Numbered from the stretch's first letter, positions 50,199-63,330 are shown. The stretch: 64,000 nucleotides of DNA from Styela clava (GCF_964204865.1 NC_135262.1:3224001-3288000), one strand, 5' to 3'. Numbers and translations: made by a program. Notes: a model not told the origin generated them from the sequence alone.

Positions 50199-51828
50199 TA
50201 CCGAAAAGACCGTTGGAAAAGGACAATGTATAGATTTGATTAACTACCTTCACTCGTTCGGATTTGACGGATTGTTAGATATACCATAAAAAGACGTCTA
50301 GAACAGCAATAAAGCCACCTGCTCGGTTACAACCCGCGACTCCTGCCTTACGAGAGCATTGCACTAACCATTGAACTATGGCGTCGAATGAAGCTATACA
50401 TAAAAGAAGATAAGGTATAGATTTCGTTAAATAGTTGTTATTATTCAATTTTCTCGGAAGATAGACATAAACAAAAGGGACATCCAGAGCCACCAGTGAG
50501 GATCGAACTCACGACCCCTGGTTTACAAGACCAGTGCTCCAATTACGGATATATATCGGCTACTGAAAAGACCGTTGAAAAAGGATAATGTATAGATTTG
50601 ATTAACTACTTTCACTCGTTCGGATTTGATTGATTGGTTGATAGAGCAAAAGCAGCTAAAGACAGCAATTAAGCCACCAGTGAGGATCGAACTCGCGACC
50701 CCTGCTTTATGAGAGCAGTGCACTAACCAATGAACTATGGCGATGACTGAAACTATGCATGGAACAAGATAATGTGTAGACTTCATTAACTAATTGTAAG
50801 GTTTGTTGTTTCATTTACTCGATAGATGAACATCAAAAAACTAGGAACCAAAGCCACCAGTGAGGATCGAACTCACGAGCCCTGGTGATTTTCTACTTTC
50901 ACTCGTTCGGATTTGATTGATTGGTTGATAGAGCAAAAGCAGTTAAAGACAGCAATTAAGCCACCAGTGAGGATCGAACTCCCGACCCCTGCTTTATGAG
51001 AGCAGTGCACTAACCAACGAACTATGGCGTCGACTGAAACTATCCATGGAACAAGATAATGAGTAGATTTCATTAACTAATTTTAAGGTTTGTTGTTTCA
51101 TTTACTCGATAGATGGACATCAAAGAACTAGGAACCAAAGCCACCAGTGGGGATATAACTCACGACCCCTGGTTTACGAGATCAGTGCACTAACCACTGA
51201 GCTATGGCGGAAAATTAAAATACGGTTTAACTAAGTGTCATTTTTTTAAGTTCTTGATAGATTAACATCACAAAGGGAGCATCCAAAGACACCAGTGAAA
51301 ATCGAAGTCACGACCCCTAGTTTACAAGACCAGCGCCCTAACAACTGAGCTATGGCGGCAACTGCAAACGCAAATGAAACAAGACAATGTGTGAATTTGA
51401 TTAACTACTTTCACTCTTTCGGATTTGATTGATTGGTGGATATAACAAGACAAGCCGTCCAAAACAGCAATAAATTCACCAGCGCGTTTCCAACTCGCGA
51501 CTCCTGCTTCACGAGAGAAGTGCACTAATCAATGAACTATGGCGTCGACTGAAACTATGCGTGGAAGAAGATAATGTATGGATTTCGTTAAATAATTGTC
51601 AATTTTTTATTTTCTTGAAAGACAGACATAAACAAAAGTGACTTGGTAAGCGACCAGTGAGGATTGAACCCACGTCCCCTGTTTTACGAGAGCAGTGCAC
51701 TAACCAATGAACTATTACGTCGACTGAAAATATGCATGAAACAAGATAATGTATAGATTTCATTAAATAATTGTAAGGTTTGTTGTTTCATTTACTCGAT
51801 AGATAAACATTAAAAAAATCGGAACCAA

Positions 51829-51901
51829 AGCCACCAGTGAGGATCGAACTCACGACCCCTGGTTTACAAGACCAGTGCTCTAACCACTGAGCTATGGCGG
51901 C
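51829..51901 (-). tRNA. tRNA-Thr (TGT), intact
   Basis: Consensus sequence; T7 run about 14 nt downstream. Block 1. Confidence 0.86.
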
Positions 51902-52084
51902 GACCGAACACGCAAAGGAAACAAGACATTGTGTGGATTTGATTAACTAATTCAACTCGTTCGGATTTGATTGGCGCCGACTGCAACTATGCATGGAACA
52001 AGATTATGTATAGATTTCATTAACTAATTGTAAGGTTTGTTGTTTCATTTATTCGATAGTTAAACATAAAAAAATGGGAACCAA

Positions 52085-52157
52085 AGCCACCAGTGAGGAT
52101 CGAACTCACGACCCCTGGTTTACAAGACCAGTGCTCTAACCACTGAGCTATGGCGGC
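52085..52157 (-). tRNA. tRNA-Thr (TGT), intact
   Basis: Consensus sequence; T7 run downstream. Block 1. Confidence 0.86.
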
Positions 52158-52356
52158 GACTGAAAACGCTAATGAAACAAGACAATGTTTGGATTTGATT
52201 AATTAATTCCACTCGTTCGGATTTGATTGGCGCCGACTATGGCGCCGACTGAAACTATTCATGGAACAAGATAATGTATAGATTTCAGTAACTAATTGTC
52301 AGGTGTGTTGTTTCATTTTCTCGATAGATAAGACATAAAAAAAAACAAAGAACCAA

Positions 52357-52429
52357 AGCCACCAGTGAGGATCGAACTCACGACCCCTGGTTTACGGGAC
52401 CAGTGCCCTAACCACTGAACTATGGCGGC
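52357..52429 (-). tRNA. tRNA-Thr (CGT) with CCCGTAA loop
   Basis: Second CGT type: stem CTGGT/ACCAG of the TGT lineage but loop CCCGTAA, so it gained CGT independently of the CTCGTAA type. D arm GTTCAGTGGTTAGGGC is slightly changed. Block 1. Confidence 0.7.
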
Positions 52430-52764
52430 GACTAAAATCGCGAATGAAACAATACAATGTGTGGATTTGATTAACTAATTTCACTCGTTCGGATCCGATT
52501 GGCGCCAACTAGAACTATGCAAGGAGCAAGACAATGTATAGATTTCATTAACTATGAATGTCTTTTTTTAATTTCTTGATAGATAAACAACACAAAGGGA
52601 GCATCCAAAGCCTCCAGTGAGGATCGACCTCTCGACACTTGGTTTACAATACCAGCGCCCTAACAGCTGAGCTATGGCTGCGACTGAAAACGCGGGTGGA
52701 ACATGACAATGTGTGGATTTGATTGATTTGTTGATAAAGCAAAAGCAGTCAAAGACAACAATAC

Positions 52765-52837
52765 AGCCACCAGCGAGATTCGAACTTGCGACCCCTGCTT
52801 TACGAGAGCAGTGCTCTAACCACTGAGCTATGGCGGC
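52765..52837 (-). tRNA. tRNA-Thr (CGT), one T-stem mismatch
   Basis: T arm GCAAGTTCGAATCTCGC has one A-C mismatch; otherwise as the clean CGT copies. Last unit of block 1. Confidence 0.7.
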
Positions 52838-53300
52838 GTCGAAAATGCAAATGGAACGAAAACATTTATAGATTCCAATAACTAATTGCCATTTTCTTAT
52901 TTTCTCGATAGATACACATCACGGAACGAGCATACAAAGCCACCAGTGAGTATCAAACTCACGACCCCTGGTTTACAAGACCAGTGCTCTAATTACGGAT
53001 GTATGGCGGTTACTGAAAAGACCGTTGGAAAAGGACAATGTATAGATTTGATTTACTACTTTCACTCGTTCGGATTTGATTGATTGGTTGATAGAGCAAA
53101 AGCAGTTAAAGACAGCAATTAAGCCATCAGTGAGGATTGAACTCCCGACCCCTGCTTTATGAGAGCAGTGCACTAACCAACGAACTATGGCGTTGACTGA
53201 AACTATGCATGGAACAATATAATGTGTAGATTTCATTACCTAATTGTAAAGTTTGTTGTTTCATTTACTCGATAGATGGACATCAAAAAACTAGGACCAA

Positions 53301-53373
53301 AGCCACCAGTGAGGATCGAACTCACGACCCCTGGTTTACAAGACCAGTGCTCTAACCACTGAGCTATGGCGGC
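53301..53373 (-). tRNA. tRNA-Thr (TGT), intact
   Basis: Block 2 copy of 48432-48504, unchanged. Confidence 0.86.
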
Positions 53374-54638
53374 GACTGTAAACGCTAAATAAACAAGACA
53401 ATGTGTGGATTTGATTATCCACTCCCACTCGTTTGGATTTTAATGATTGGTATATAAAGCAAAAGCAGTTAAAGACAGCAATAAAGCCATCAGCGAGATT
53501 TAAACTTGCGACCCCTGCTTTACGAGAGGAGTACTCTAACCACTGAGCTATGGCGGAAAATTAAAATACGGTTTAACTAAGTGTCATTTTTTTAAGTTCT
53601 TGATAGTTTAACATCACAAAGGGAGCATCCAAAGTCACCAGTGAAAATCGAACTCACGACCCCTGGTTTACAAGACCAGCGCCGTAACAACTGAGCAATG
53701 GCGGCAAATGCAAACGCAAATAAACAAGACAATGTGTGAATTTGATTAACTACTTTCACTCTTTCGGAATTGATTGATTGGTGGATATAACAAGAGAAGC
53801 CGTCCAAAACAGCAATAAAGTCACCAGCGCGATTCCAACTCGCGACTCCTGCTTTACAAGAGAAGTGCACTAACCAATGAACTATGGCGTCGACTGAAAC
53901 TATGCGTGGAAGAAGATAATGTATAGATTTCGTTAAATAATTGTCAATTTTCTATTTTCTTGAAAGACAGACATAAACAAAAGGGACATGGTAAGCCACC
54001 AGTGAGGATTGAATTCGCGACCCCTGCTTTACGAGAGCAGTGCACTAACCAATGACCTATTACGTCGACTGAAACTATGCATAAAACAAGATAATGTATA
54101 GATTTCATTAACTAATTGTAAGGTTTGTTGTTTCCTTTACTCGATAGATAAACATTAAAAAAATCGCAACCAATAATTGTCATTTTTTTATTTTCTTGAA
54201 AGACAGACATAAACAAAAGGGACAACCAAAGCCACCAGTGAGGATCGAATTCACGATCCCTGGTTTAGGGGACCAGTGCCCTATCCACTGTGCTATGGCG
54301 GCGACTAAAATCGCGAATGAAACAAGACAATGTGTGGATTTGATTAACTACTTTCACTCGTTCGGATCCGATTGGCGCCAACTGAAACTATGCATGGAGC
54401 AAGACAATGTATAGATTTCATTAACTATGAATGTCATTTTTTTAACTTCTTGATAGATAGACAACACAAAGGGAGCATCTAAAGCCTCCAGTGAGGATCG
54501 AACTCACGACCCTTGGTTTACAAGACCAGCGCCCTAACAGCTGAGCTAAGGCTGCGACTGAAAACGCGGTTGGAACATGACAATGTGTGGATTTGATTGA
54601 TTGGTTGAAAAAGCAAAAGCAGTCAAATACAACAATAC

Positions 54639-54711
54639 AGCCACCAGCGAGACTCGAACTCGCGACCCCTGCTTTACGAGAGCAGTGCTCTAACCACTGA
54701 GCTATGGCGGC
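54639..54711 (-). tRNA. tRNA-Thr (CGT), intact
   Basis: Block 2 copy of 49770-49842, unchanged. Confidence 0.84.
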
Positions 54712-56697
54712 GTCGATAATACAACGGAACAAAACAGTTTATAGATTTCAATGACTAATTGCCATTTTCTTATTTTCTTGACAGATAGACATCGCGGAAC
54801 GAGCATGCAAAGCCACCAGTGAGGATCGAACTCACGACCCCTGGTTTACAAGACCAGTGCTCTAATTACGGATGTATATCGGCTACTGAAAATACCGTTG
54901 GAAAAGAACAATGTATAGATTTGATTCACTACTTTCACTCGTTCGGATTTGATTGATTGGTTGATAGAGCAAAAGCAGTTAAAGACAGCAATACAGCCAC
55001 CAGCGAGATTCGAACTCGCAATCCCTGGTTTACAAGACCAGTGCTCTAATTACGGATGTATATCGGCTACCGAAAAGACCGTTGGAAAAGGACAATGTAT
55101 AGATTTGATTAACTACCTTCACTCGTTCGGATTTGACGGATTGTTAGATATACCATAAAAAGACGTCTAGAACAGCAATAAAGCCACCTGCTCGGTTACA
55201 ACCCGCGACTCCTGCCTTACGAGAGCATTGCACTAACCATTGAACTATGGCGTCGAATGAAGCTATACATAAAAGAAGATAAGGTATAGATTTCGTTAAA
55301 TAGTTGTTATTATTCAATTTTCTCGGAAGATAGACATAAACAAAAGGGACATCCAGAGCCACCAGTGAGGATCGAACTCACGACCCCTGGTTTACAAGAC
55401 CAGTGCTCCAATTACGGATATATATCGGCTACTGAAAAGACCGTTGAAAAAGGATAATGTATAGATTTGATTAACTACTTTCACTCGTTCGGATTTGATT
55501 GATTGGTTGATAGAGCAAAAGCAGCTAAAGACAGCAATTAAGCCACCAGTGAGGATCGAACTCGCGACCCCTGCTTTATGAGAGCAGTGCACTAACCAAT
55601 GAACTATGGCGATGACTGAAACTATGCATGGAACAAGATAATGTGTAGACTTCATTAACTAATTGTAAGGTTTGTTGTTTCATTTACTCGATAGATGAAC
55701 ATCAAAAAACTAGGAACCAAAGCCACCAGTGAGGATCGAACTCACGAGCCCTGGTGATTTTCTACTTTCACTCGTTCGGATTTGATTGATTGGTTGATAG
55801 AGCAAAAGCAGTTAAAGACAGCAATTAAGCCACCAGTGAGGATCGAACTCCCGACCCCTGCTTTATGAGAGCAGTGCACTAACCAACGAACTATGGCGTC
55901 GACTGAAACTATCCATGGAACAAGATAATGAGTAGATTTCATTAACTAATTTTAAGGTTTGTTGTTTCATTTACTCGATAGATGGACATCAAAGAACTAG
56001 GAACCAAAGCCACCAGTGGGGATATAACTCACGACCCCTGGTTTACGAGATCAGTGCACTAACCACTGAGCTATGGCGGAAAATTAAAATACGGTTTAAC
56101 TAAGTGTCATTTTTTTAAGTTCTTGATAGATTAACATCACAAAGGGAGCATCCAAAGACACCAGTGAAAATCGAAGTCACGACCCCTAGTTTACAAGACC
56201 AGCGCCCTAACAACTGAGCTATGGCGGCAACTGCAAACGCAAATGAAACAAGACAATGTGTGAATTTGATTAACTACTTTCACTCTTTCGGATTTGATTG
56301 ATTGGTGGATATAACAAGACAAGCCGTCCAAAACAGCAATAAATTCACCAGCGCGTTTCCAACTCGCGACTCCTGCTTCACGAGAGAAGTGCACTAATCA
56401 ATGAACTATGGCGTCGACTGAAACTATGCGTGGAAGAAGATAATGTATGGATTTCGTTAAATAATTGTCAATTTTTTATTTTATTGAAAGACAGACATAA
56501 ACAAAAGTGACTTGGTAAGCGACCAGTGAGGATTGAACCCACGTCCCCTGTTTTACGAGAGCAGTGCACTAACCAATGAACTATTACGTCGACTGAAAAT
56601 ATGCATGAAACAAGATAATGTATAGATTTCATTAAATAATTGTAAGGTTTGTTGTTTCATTTACTCGATAGATAAACATTAAAAAAATCGGAACCAA

Positions 56698-56770
56698 AGC
56701 CACCAGTGAGGATCGAACTCACGACCCCTGGTTTACAAGACCAGTGCTCTAACCACTGAGCTATGGCGGC
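56698..56770 (-). tRNA. tRNA-Thr (TGT), intact
   Basis: Block 2 copy of 51829-51901, unchanged. Confidence 0.86.
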
Positions 56771-56953
56771 GACCGAACACGCAAAGGAAACAAGACATTG
56801 TGTGGATTTGATTAACTAATTCAACTCGTTCGGATTTGATTGGCGCCGACTGCAACTATGCATGGAACAAGATTATGTATAGATTTCATTAACTAATTGT
56901 AAGGTTTGTTGTTTCATTTATTCGATAGTTAAACATAAAAAAATGGGAACCAA

Positions 56954-57026
56954 AGCCACCAGTGAGGATCGAACTCACGACCCCTGGTTTACAAGACCAG
57001 TGCTCTAACCACTGAGCTATGGCGGC
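56954..57026 (-). tRNA. tRNA-Thr (TGT), intact
   Basis: Block 2 copy of 52085-52157, unchanged. Confidence 0.86.
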
Positions 57027-57225
57027 GACTGAAAACGCTAATGAAACAAGACAATGTTTGGATTTGATTAATTAATTCCACTCGTTCGGATTTGATTGGC
57101 GCCGACTATGGCGCCGACTGAAACTATTCATGGAACAAGATAATGTATAGATTTCAGTAACTAATTGTCAGGTGTGTTGTTTCATTTTCTCGATAGATAA
57201 GACATAAAAAAAAACAAAGAACCAA

Positions 57226-57298
57226 AGCCACCAGTGAGGATCGAACTCACGACCCCTGGTTTACGGGACCAGTGCCCTAACCACTGAACTATGGCGGC
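57226..57298 (-). tRNA. tRNA-Thr (CGT) with CCCGTAA loop
   Basis: Block 2 copy of 52357-52429. Confidence 0.7.
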
Positions 57299-57633
57299 GA
57301 CTAAAATCGCGAATGAAACAATACAATGTGTGGATTTGATTAACTAATTTCACTCGTTCGGATCCGATTGGCGCCAACTAGAACTATGCAAGGAGCAAGA
57401 CAATGTATAGATTTCATTAACTATGAATGTCTTTTTTTAATTTCTTGATAGATAGACAACACAAAGGGAGCATCCAAAGCCTCCAGTGAGGATCGACGTC
57501 TCGACACTTGGTTTACAATACCAGCGCCCTAACAGCTGAGCTATGGCTGCGACTGAAAACGCGGGTGGAACATGACAATGTGTGGATTTGATTGATTTGT
57601 TGATAAAGCAAAAGCAGTCAAAGACAACAATAC

Positions 57634-57706
57634 AGCCACCAGCGAGATTCGAACTTGCGACCCCTGCTTTACGAGAGCAGTGCTCTAACCACTGAGCTAT
57701 GGCGGC
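57634..57706 (-). tRNA. tRNA-Thr (CGT), one T-stem mismatch
   Basis: Block 2 copy of 52765-52837 with the same T-stem mismatch. Confidence 0.7.
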
Positions 57707-58861
57707 GTCGAAAATCAAATGGAACAAAACAATTTATAGATTTCAATAACTAATTGCCATTTTCTTATTTTCTCGATAGATACACATCACGGAACGAGCA
57801 TGCAAAGCCACCAGTGAGTATCAAACTCACGACCCCTGGTTTACAAGACCAGTGCTCTAATTACGGATGTATGGCGGTTACTGAAAAGACCGTTGGAAAA
57901 GGACAATGTATAGATTTAATTTACTACTTTCACTCGTTCAGATTTGATTGATTGGTTGATAGAGCAAAAGCAGTTAATGACAGCAATTAAGCCATCATTG
58001 AGGATTGAACTCCCGACCCCTGCTTTATGAGAGCAGTGCACTAACCAACGAACTATGGCGTTGACTGAAACTATGCATGGAGCAATATAATGTGTAGATT
58101 TCATTAACTAATTGTAAAGTTTGTTGTTTCATTTACTCGATAGATGGACATCAAAAAACTAGGAACCAAAGCCACCAGTGAAGATCGAATTTACGACCCC
58201 TGGTTCACAAAACCAGTGCTCTAACCACTGAGCTATGGCGGCGACTGTAAACGCTAGATAAACAAGACAATGTGCGGATTTGATTATCCACTTCCACTCG
58301 TTTGGATTTTGATGATTGGTATATAAAGCAAAAGAAGTTAAAGGCAGCAATAAATCCATCAGCGAGATTTAAACTTGCGACCCCTGCTTTACGAGAGGAG
58401 TGCTCTAACCACTGAGCTTTGGTGGAAAATTAAAATACGGTTTAACTAAGTGTCATTTTTGTAAGTTCTTGATAGTTTAACATCACAAAGGGAGCATCCA
58501 AAGTCACCAGTGAAAATCGAACTCACGACCCTGGTTTACAAGACCAGCGCCGTAACAACTGAGCTATGGCGGCAAATGCAAACGCAAATAAACAAGACAA
58601 TGTGTGGATTTGATTAACTACTTTCACTTGTTCGGAGTTGATTGATTGGTGGATATACCAAGAGAAGCCGTCCAAAACAGCAATGAAGTCACCAGCGCGG
58701 TTCCAACTCGCGACTCATGCTTCACGAAAGCAGTGCACTAACCAATAAACTATGGCGTCGACTAAAACTATCCGTGGAAGAAGATATTGTATAGATTTCG
58801 TTAAATAATTGTCATTTTTTTATTTTCTTGAAAGACAGAAATAAACAAAATGGACAACCAA

Positions 58862-58934
58862 AGCCACCAGTGAGGATCGAACTCACGACCCCTGGTTTAC
58901 AAGACCAGTGCTCTAGCCACTGAGCTATGGCGGC
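58862..58934 (-). tRNA. tRNA-Thr (TGT), one D-arm change
   Basis: Consensus except GGCTAGAGC for GGTTAGAGC. Found only in block 3. Confidence 0.75.
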
Positions 58935-59798
58935 GATTGAACACGCGAAGGAAACAAGACAATGTGTGGATTTGATTAATCAACTTCACTCGTTCGGATT
59001 TGATTGGCGCCGACTGAAACTATGCATGGAACAAAATAATGTATAGATTTCATTAACTAATTGTAAGGTTTGTTGTTTCATGTACTCGATAGATGGACAT
59101 CAAAAAAATAGGAACCATAGACACCAGTGAGGATTGAACTCACGACCCCTGGTTTACAAGACCAGTGCTGTAACCACTGAGCTATGGCGGCGACTGAAAA
59201 CGCTAATGAAACAAGATAATGTTTGGATTTGATGAACTAATTCCACTCGTTCGGATTTGATTGGCGCCGACTATGGCGCCGACTGAAACTATTCATAGAA
59301 CAAGATAATGTATAGATTTCAGTAACTAATTGTCAGGTGTGTTGTTTCATTTACTCGATAGATAAGACATAAAAAAAACAAAGAACCAAAGCCACCAGTG
59401 AGGATCGAATTCACGATCCCTGGTTTAGGGGACCAGTGCCATATCCACTGTGCTATGGCGGCGACTAAAATCGCGAATGAAACAAGACAATGTGTGGATT
59501 TGATTAACTACTTTCACTCGTTCGGATCCGATTGGCGCCAACTGAAACTATGCATGGAGGAAGACAATGTATAGATTTCATTAACTATGAATGTCATTTT
59601 TTTAACTTCTTGATAGATAGACAACACAAAGGGAGCATCTAAAGCCTCCAGTGAGGATCGAACTCACGACCTGTGGTTTACAAGACCAGCGCCCTAACAG
59701 CTGAGCTAAGGCTGTGACTGAAAACGCGGTTGGAACATGACAATGTGTGGATTTGATTGATTGGTTGATAAAGCAAAAGCAGTCAAAGGCAACAATAC

Positions 59799-59871
59799 AG
59801 CCACCAGCGAGACTCGAACTCGCGACCCCTGCTTTACGAGAGCAGTGCTCTAACCACTGAGCTATGGCGGC
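59799..59871 (-). tRNA. tRNA-Thr (CGT), intact
   Basis: Block 3 counterpart of 49770-49842, same sequence. Confidence 0.84.
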
Positions 59872-61856
59872 GTCGAAAATGCAACGGAACAAAACATTTA
59901 TAGATTTCAATGACTAATTGCCATTTTCTTATTTTCTTGATAGATAGACATCGCGGAACGAGCATGCAAAGCCACCAGTGAGGATCGAACTCACGACCCC
60001 TGGTTTACAAGACCAGTGCTCTAATTACGGATGTATATCGGCTACTGAAAAGACCGTTGGAAAAGGACAATGTATAGATTTGATTCACTACTTTCACCCG
60101 TTCGGATTTGATTGATTGGTTGATAGAGCAAAAGCAGTCAAAGACAGCAATACAGCCACCAGCGAGATTCGAACTCGCAATCCCTGGTTTACAAGACCAG
60201 TGCTCTAATTACGGATGTATATCGGCTACTGAAAAGACCGTTGGAAAAGGACAATGTATAGATTTGATTAACTACCTTCACTCGTTCGGATTTGACGGAT
60301 TGTTAGATATACCATAAAAAGACTTCTATAACAGCAATAAAGCCACCTGCTCGGTTACAACCCGCGACTCCTGCCTTACGAGAGCATTGCACTAACCATT
60401 GAACTATGGCGTCGACTGAAGCTATACATAAAAGAAGATAAGGTATAGATTTCGTTAAATAGTTGTTATTATTCAATTTTCTCGGAAGATAGACATAAAC
60501 AAAAGGGACATCCAGAGCCACCAGTGAGGATCGAACTCACGACCCCTGGTTTACAAGACCAGTGCTCTAATTACGGATATATATCGGCTACTGAAAAGAC
60601 CGTTGAAAAAGGATAATGTATAGATTTGATCAACTACTTTCACTCGTTCGGATTTGATTGATTGGTTGATAGAGCAAAAGCAGCTAAAGACAGCAATTAA
60701 GCCACCAGTGAGGATCGAACTCGCGACCCCTGCTTTATGAGAGCAGTGCACTAACCAATGAACTATGGCGATGACTGAAACTATGCATGGAACAAGATAA
60801 TGTGTAGACTTCATTAACTAATTGTAAGGTTTGTTGTTTCATTTACTCGATAGATGAACCTCAAAAAACTAGGAACCAAAGCCACCAGTGAGGATCGAAC
60901 TCACAAGCCCTGGTATTTTTCTACTTTCACTCGTTCGGATTTGATTGATTGGTTGATAGAGCAAAAGCAGTTAAAGACAGCAATTAAGCCACCAGTGAGG
61001 ATCGAACTCCCGACCCCTGCTTTATGAGAGCAGTGCACTAACCAACGAACTATGGCGTCGACTGAAACTATCCATGGAACAAGATAATGAGTAGATTTCA
61101 TTAACTAATTGTAAGGTTTGTTGTTTCATTTACTCGATAGATGGACATCAAAGAACTAGGAACCAAAGCCACCAGTGAGGATAGAACTCACGACCCCTGG
61201 TTTACGAGATCAGTGCACTAACCACTGAGCTATGGCGGAAAATTAAAATACGGTTTAACTAAGTGTCATTTTTTTAAGTTCTTGATAGATTAACATCACA
61301 AAGGGAGCATCCAAAGACACCAGTGAAAATCGAAGTCACGACCCCTAGTTTACAAGACCAGCGCCCTAACAACTGAGCTATGGCGACAACTGCAAACGCA
61401 AATGAAACAAGACAATGTGTGAATTTGATTAACTACTTTCACTCTTTCGGATTTGATTGATTGGTGGATATAACAAGAGAAGCCGTCCAAAACAGCAATT
61501 AATTCACCAGCGCGTTTCCAACTCGCGACTCCTGCTTCACGAGAGAAGTGCACTAATCAATGAACTATGGCGTCGACTGAAACTATGCGTGGAAGAAGAT
61601 AATGTATGGATTTCGTTAAATAATTGTCAATTTTCTATTTTCTTGAAAGACAGACATAAACAAAAGTGACTTGGTAAGCGACCAGTGAGGATTGAACCCG
61701 CGACCCCTGCTTTACGAGAGCAGTGCACTAACCAATGAACTATTACGTCGACTGAAAATATGCATGAAACAAGATAATGTATAGATTTCATTAACTAATT
61801 GTAAGGTTTGTTGTTTCATTTACTCGATAGATAAACATTAAAAAAATCGGAACCAA

Positions 61857-61929
61857 AGCCACCAGTGAGGATCGAACTCACGACCCCTGGTTTACAAGAC
61901 CAGTGCTCTAACCACTGAGCTATGGCGGC
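61857..61929 (-). tRNA. tRNA-Thr (TGT), intact
   Basis: Consensus sequence in block 3, T7 run downstream. Confidence 0.86.
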
Positions 61930-62112
61930 GACTGAACACGCAAAGGAAACAAGACATTGTGTGGATTTGATTAACTAATTCGACTCGTTCGGATTTGATT
62001 GGCGCCGACTGCAACTATGCATGGAACAAGATTATGTATAGATTTCATTAACTAATTGTAAGGTTTGTTGTTTCATTTATTCGATAGTTAAACATAAAAA
62101 AATGGGAACCAA

Positions 62113-62185
62113 AGCCACCAGTGAGGATCGAACTCACGACCCCTGGTTTACAAGACCAGTGCTCTAACCACTGAGCTATGGCGGC
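62113..62185 (-). tRNA. tRNA-Thr (TGT), intact
   Basis: Consensus sequence in block 3, T7 run downstream. Confidence 0.86.
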
Positions 62186-62385
62186 GACTGAAAACGCTAA
62201 TGAAACAAGACAATGTTTGGATTTGATTAATTAATTCCACTCGTTCGGATTTGATTGGCGCCGACTATGGTGCCGACTGAAACTATTCATGGAACAAGAT
62301 AATGTATAGATTTCAGTAACTAATTGTCAGGTGTGTTGTTTCATTTTCTCGATAGATAAGACATAAAAAAAAAACAAAGAACCAA

Positions 62386-62458
62386 AGCCACCAGTGAGGA
62401 TCGAACTCACGACCCCTGGTATACAGGACCAGTGCCCTAACCACTGAGCTATTGCGGC
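62386..62458 (-). tRNA. tRNA-Thr (TGT) variant with altered loop
   Basis: Counterpart of the CCCGTAA units, but the loop reads CCTGTAT (TGT). The base after the anticodon is A, then T replaces A at the loop end. Acceptor GCCGCAA has a mismatch; function doubtful. Confidence 0.45.
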
Positions 62459-62794
62459 GACTAAAATCGCGAATGAAACAATACAATGTGTGGATTTGAT
62501 TAACTAATTTCACTCGTTCGGATCCGATTGGCGCCAACTAGAACTATGCAAGGAGCAAGACAATGTATAGATTTCATTAACTATGAATGTCATTTTTTTA
62601 ATTTCTTGATATATAGACAACACAAAGGGAGCATCCAAAGCCTCCAGTGAGTATCGACCTCTCGACACTTGGTTTACAAGACCAGCGCCCTAACAGCTGA
62701 GCTATGGCTGCGACTGAAAACGCGGGTGGAACATGACAATGTGTGGATTTGATTGATTTGTTGATAAAGCAAAAGCAGTCAAAGACAACAATAC

Positions 62795-62867
62795 AGCCAC
62801 CAGCGAGATTCGAACTCGCGACCCCTGCTTTACGAGAGCAGTGCTCTAACCACTGAGCTATGGCGGC
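62795..62867 (-). tRNA. tRNA-Thr (CGT), intact
   Basis: Identical to the intron 1 gene at 31507. Block 3 end; here the T-stem mismatch of blocks 1 and 2 is absent. Confidence 0.86.
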
Positions 62868-63330
62868 GTCGAAAATCAATTGGAACGAAACAATTTATAG
62901 ATTTCAATAACTAATTGCCATTTTCTTATTTTCTTGATAGATAGACATCACGGATCGAGCATGCAAATCCAACAGTGAGGATCGAACTCACGACCCCTGG
63001 TTTACAAGACCAGTGCTCTAATTACGGATGTATGGTGATTACTGAAAAAACCGTTGGAAAAGGACTATGAATAGATTTGATTAACTACTTTCACTCGTTC
63101 GGATTCGATTGATTGGTTGATAGAGCAAAAGCAGTTAAAGTCAACAATTAAGCCACCAGTGTGGATCGAACTCGCGACCCCTGCTTTACGAGAGCAGTGC
63201 ACTAACCAACGAACTATGGCGTTGACTGAAACTATGCATGGAACAAGATAATGTGTAGATTTCATTAACTAATTGTAAGGTTTGTTGTTTCATTTACTCG
63301 ATAGATGGACATCAAAAAACTAGGACCCAA

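Larger units (their letters stand above)
47969..52837 (-). repeat. Higher-order repeat block 1 (4,869 bp, 26 tRNA units)
   Basis: tRNA unit starts: 48069, 48253, 48432, 48616, 48764, 48950, 49125, 49361, 49614, 49770, 49942, 50126, 50313, 50488, 50672, 50852 (fragment to 50886), 50959, 51139, 51287, 51474, 51649, 51829, 52085, 52357, 52609, 52765. Every unit recurs 4,869 bp later. Clean TGT copies: 48432, 51829, 52085; usable CGT copies: 49770, 52357, 52765. Confidence 0.93.
52838..57706 (-). repeat. Higher-order repeat block 2 (4,869 bp, near-identical to block 1)
   Basis: Same 26 units as block 1, each at +4,869. I found four differences by eye: 49657 T / 54526 C, 51614 C / 56483 A, 52586 A / 57455 G, 52629 C / 57498 G. 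The truncated unit (55721-55755) and all anticodon changes are preserved. Confidence 0.93.
57707..62867 (-). repeat. Higher-order repeat block 3 (5,161 bp, 27 units, more diverged)
   Basis: Unit starts: 57806, 57990, 58170, 58354, 58502, 58687, 58862, 59119, 59390, 59643, 59799, 59970, 60154, 60341, 60516, 60700, 60880 (fragment), 60987, 61167, 61315, 61502, 61677, 61857, 62113, 62386, 62639, 62795. Two units (58862, 59119) stand where blocks 1 and 2 have one (49125/53994), giving the extra length. Confidence 0.9.
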
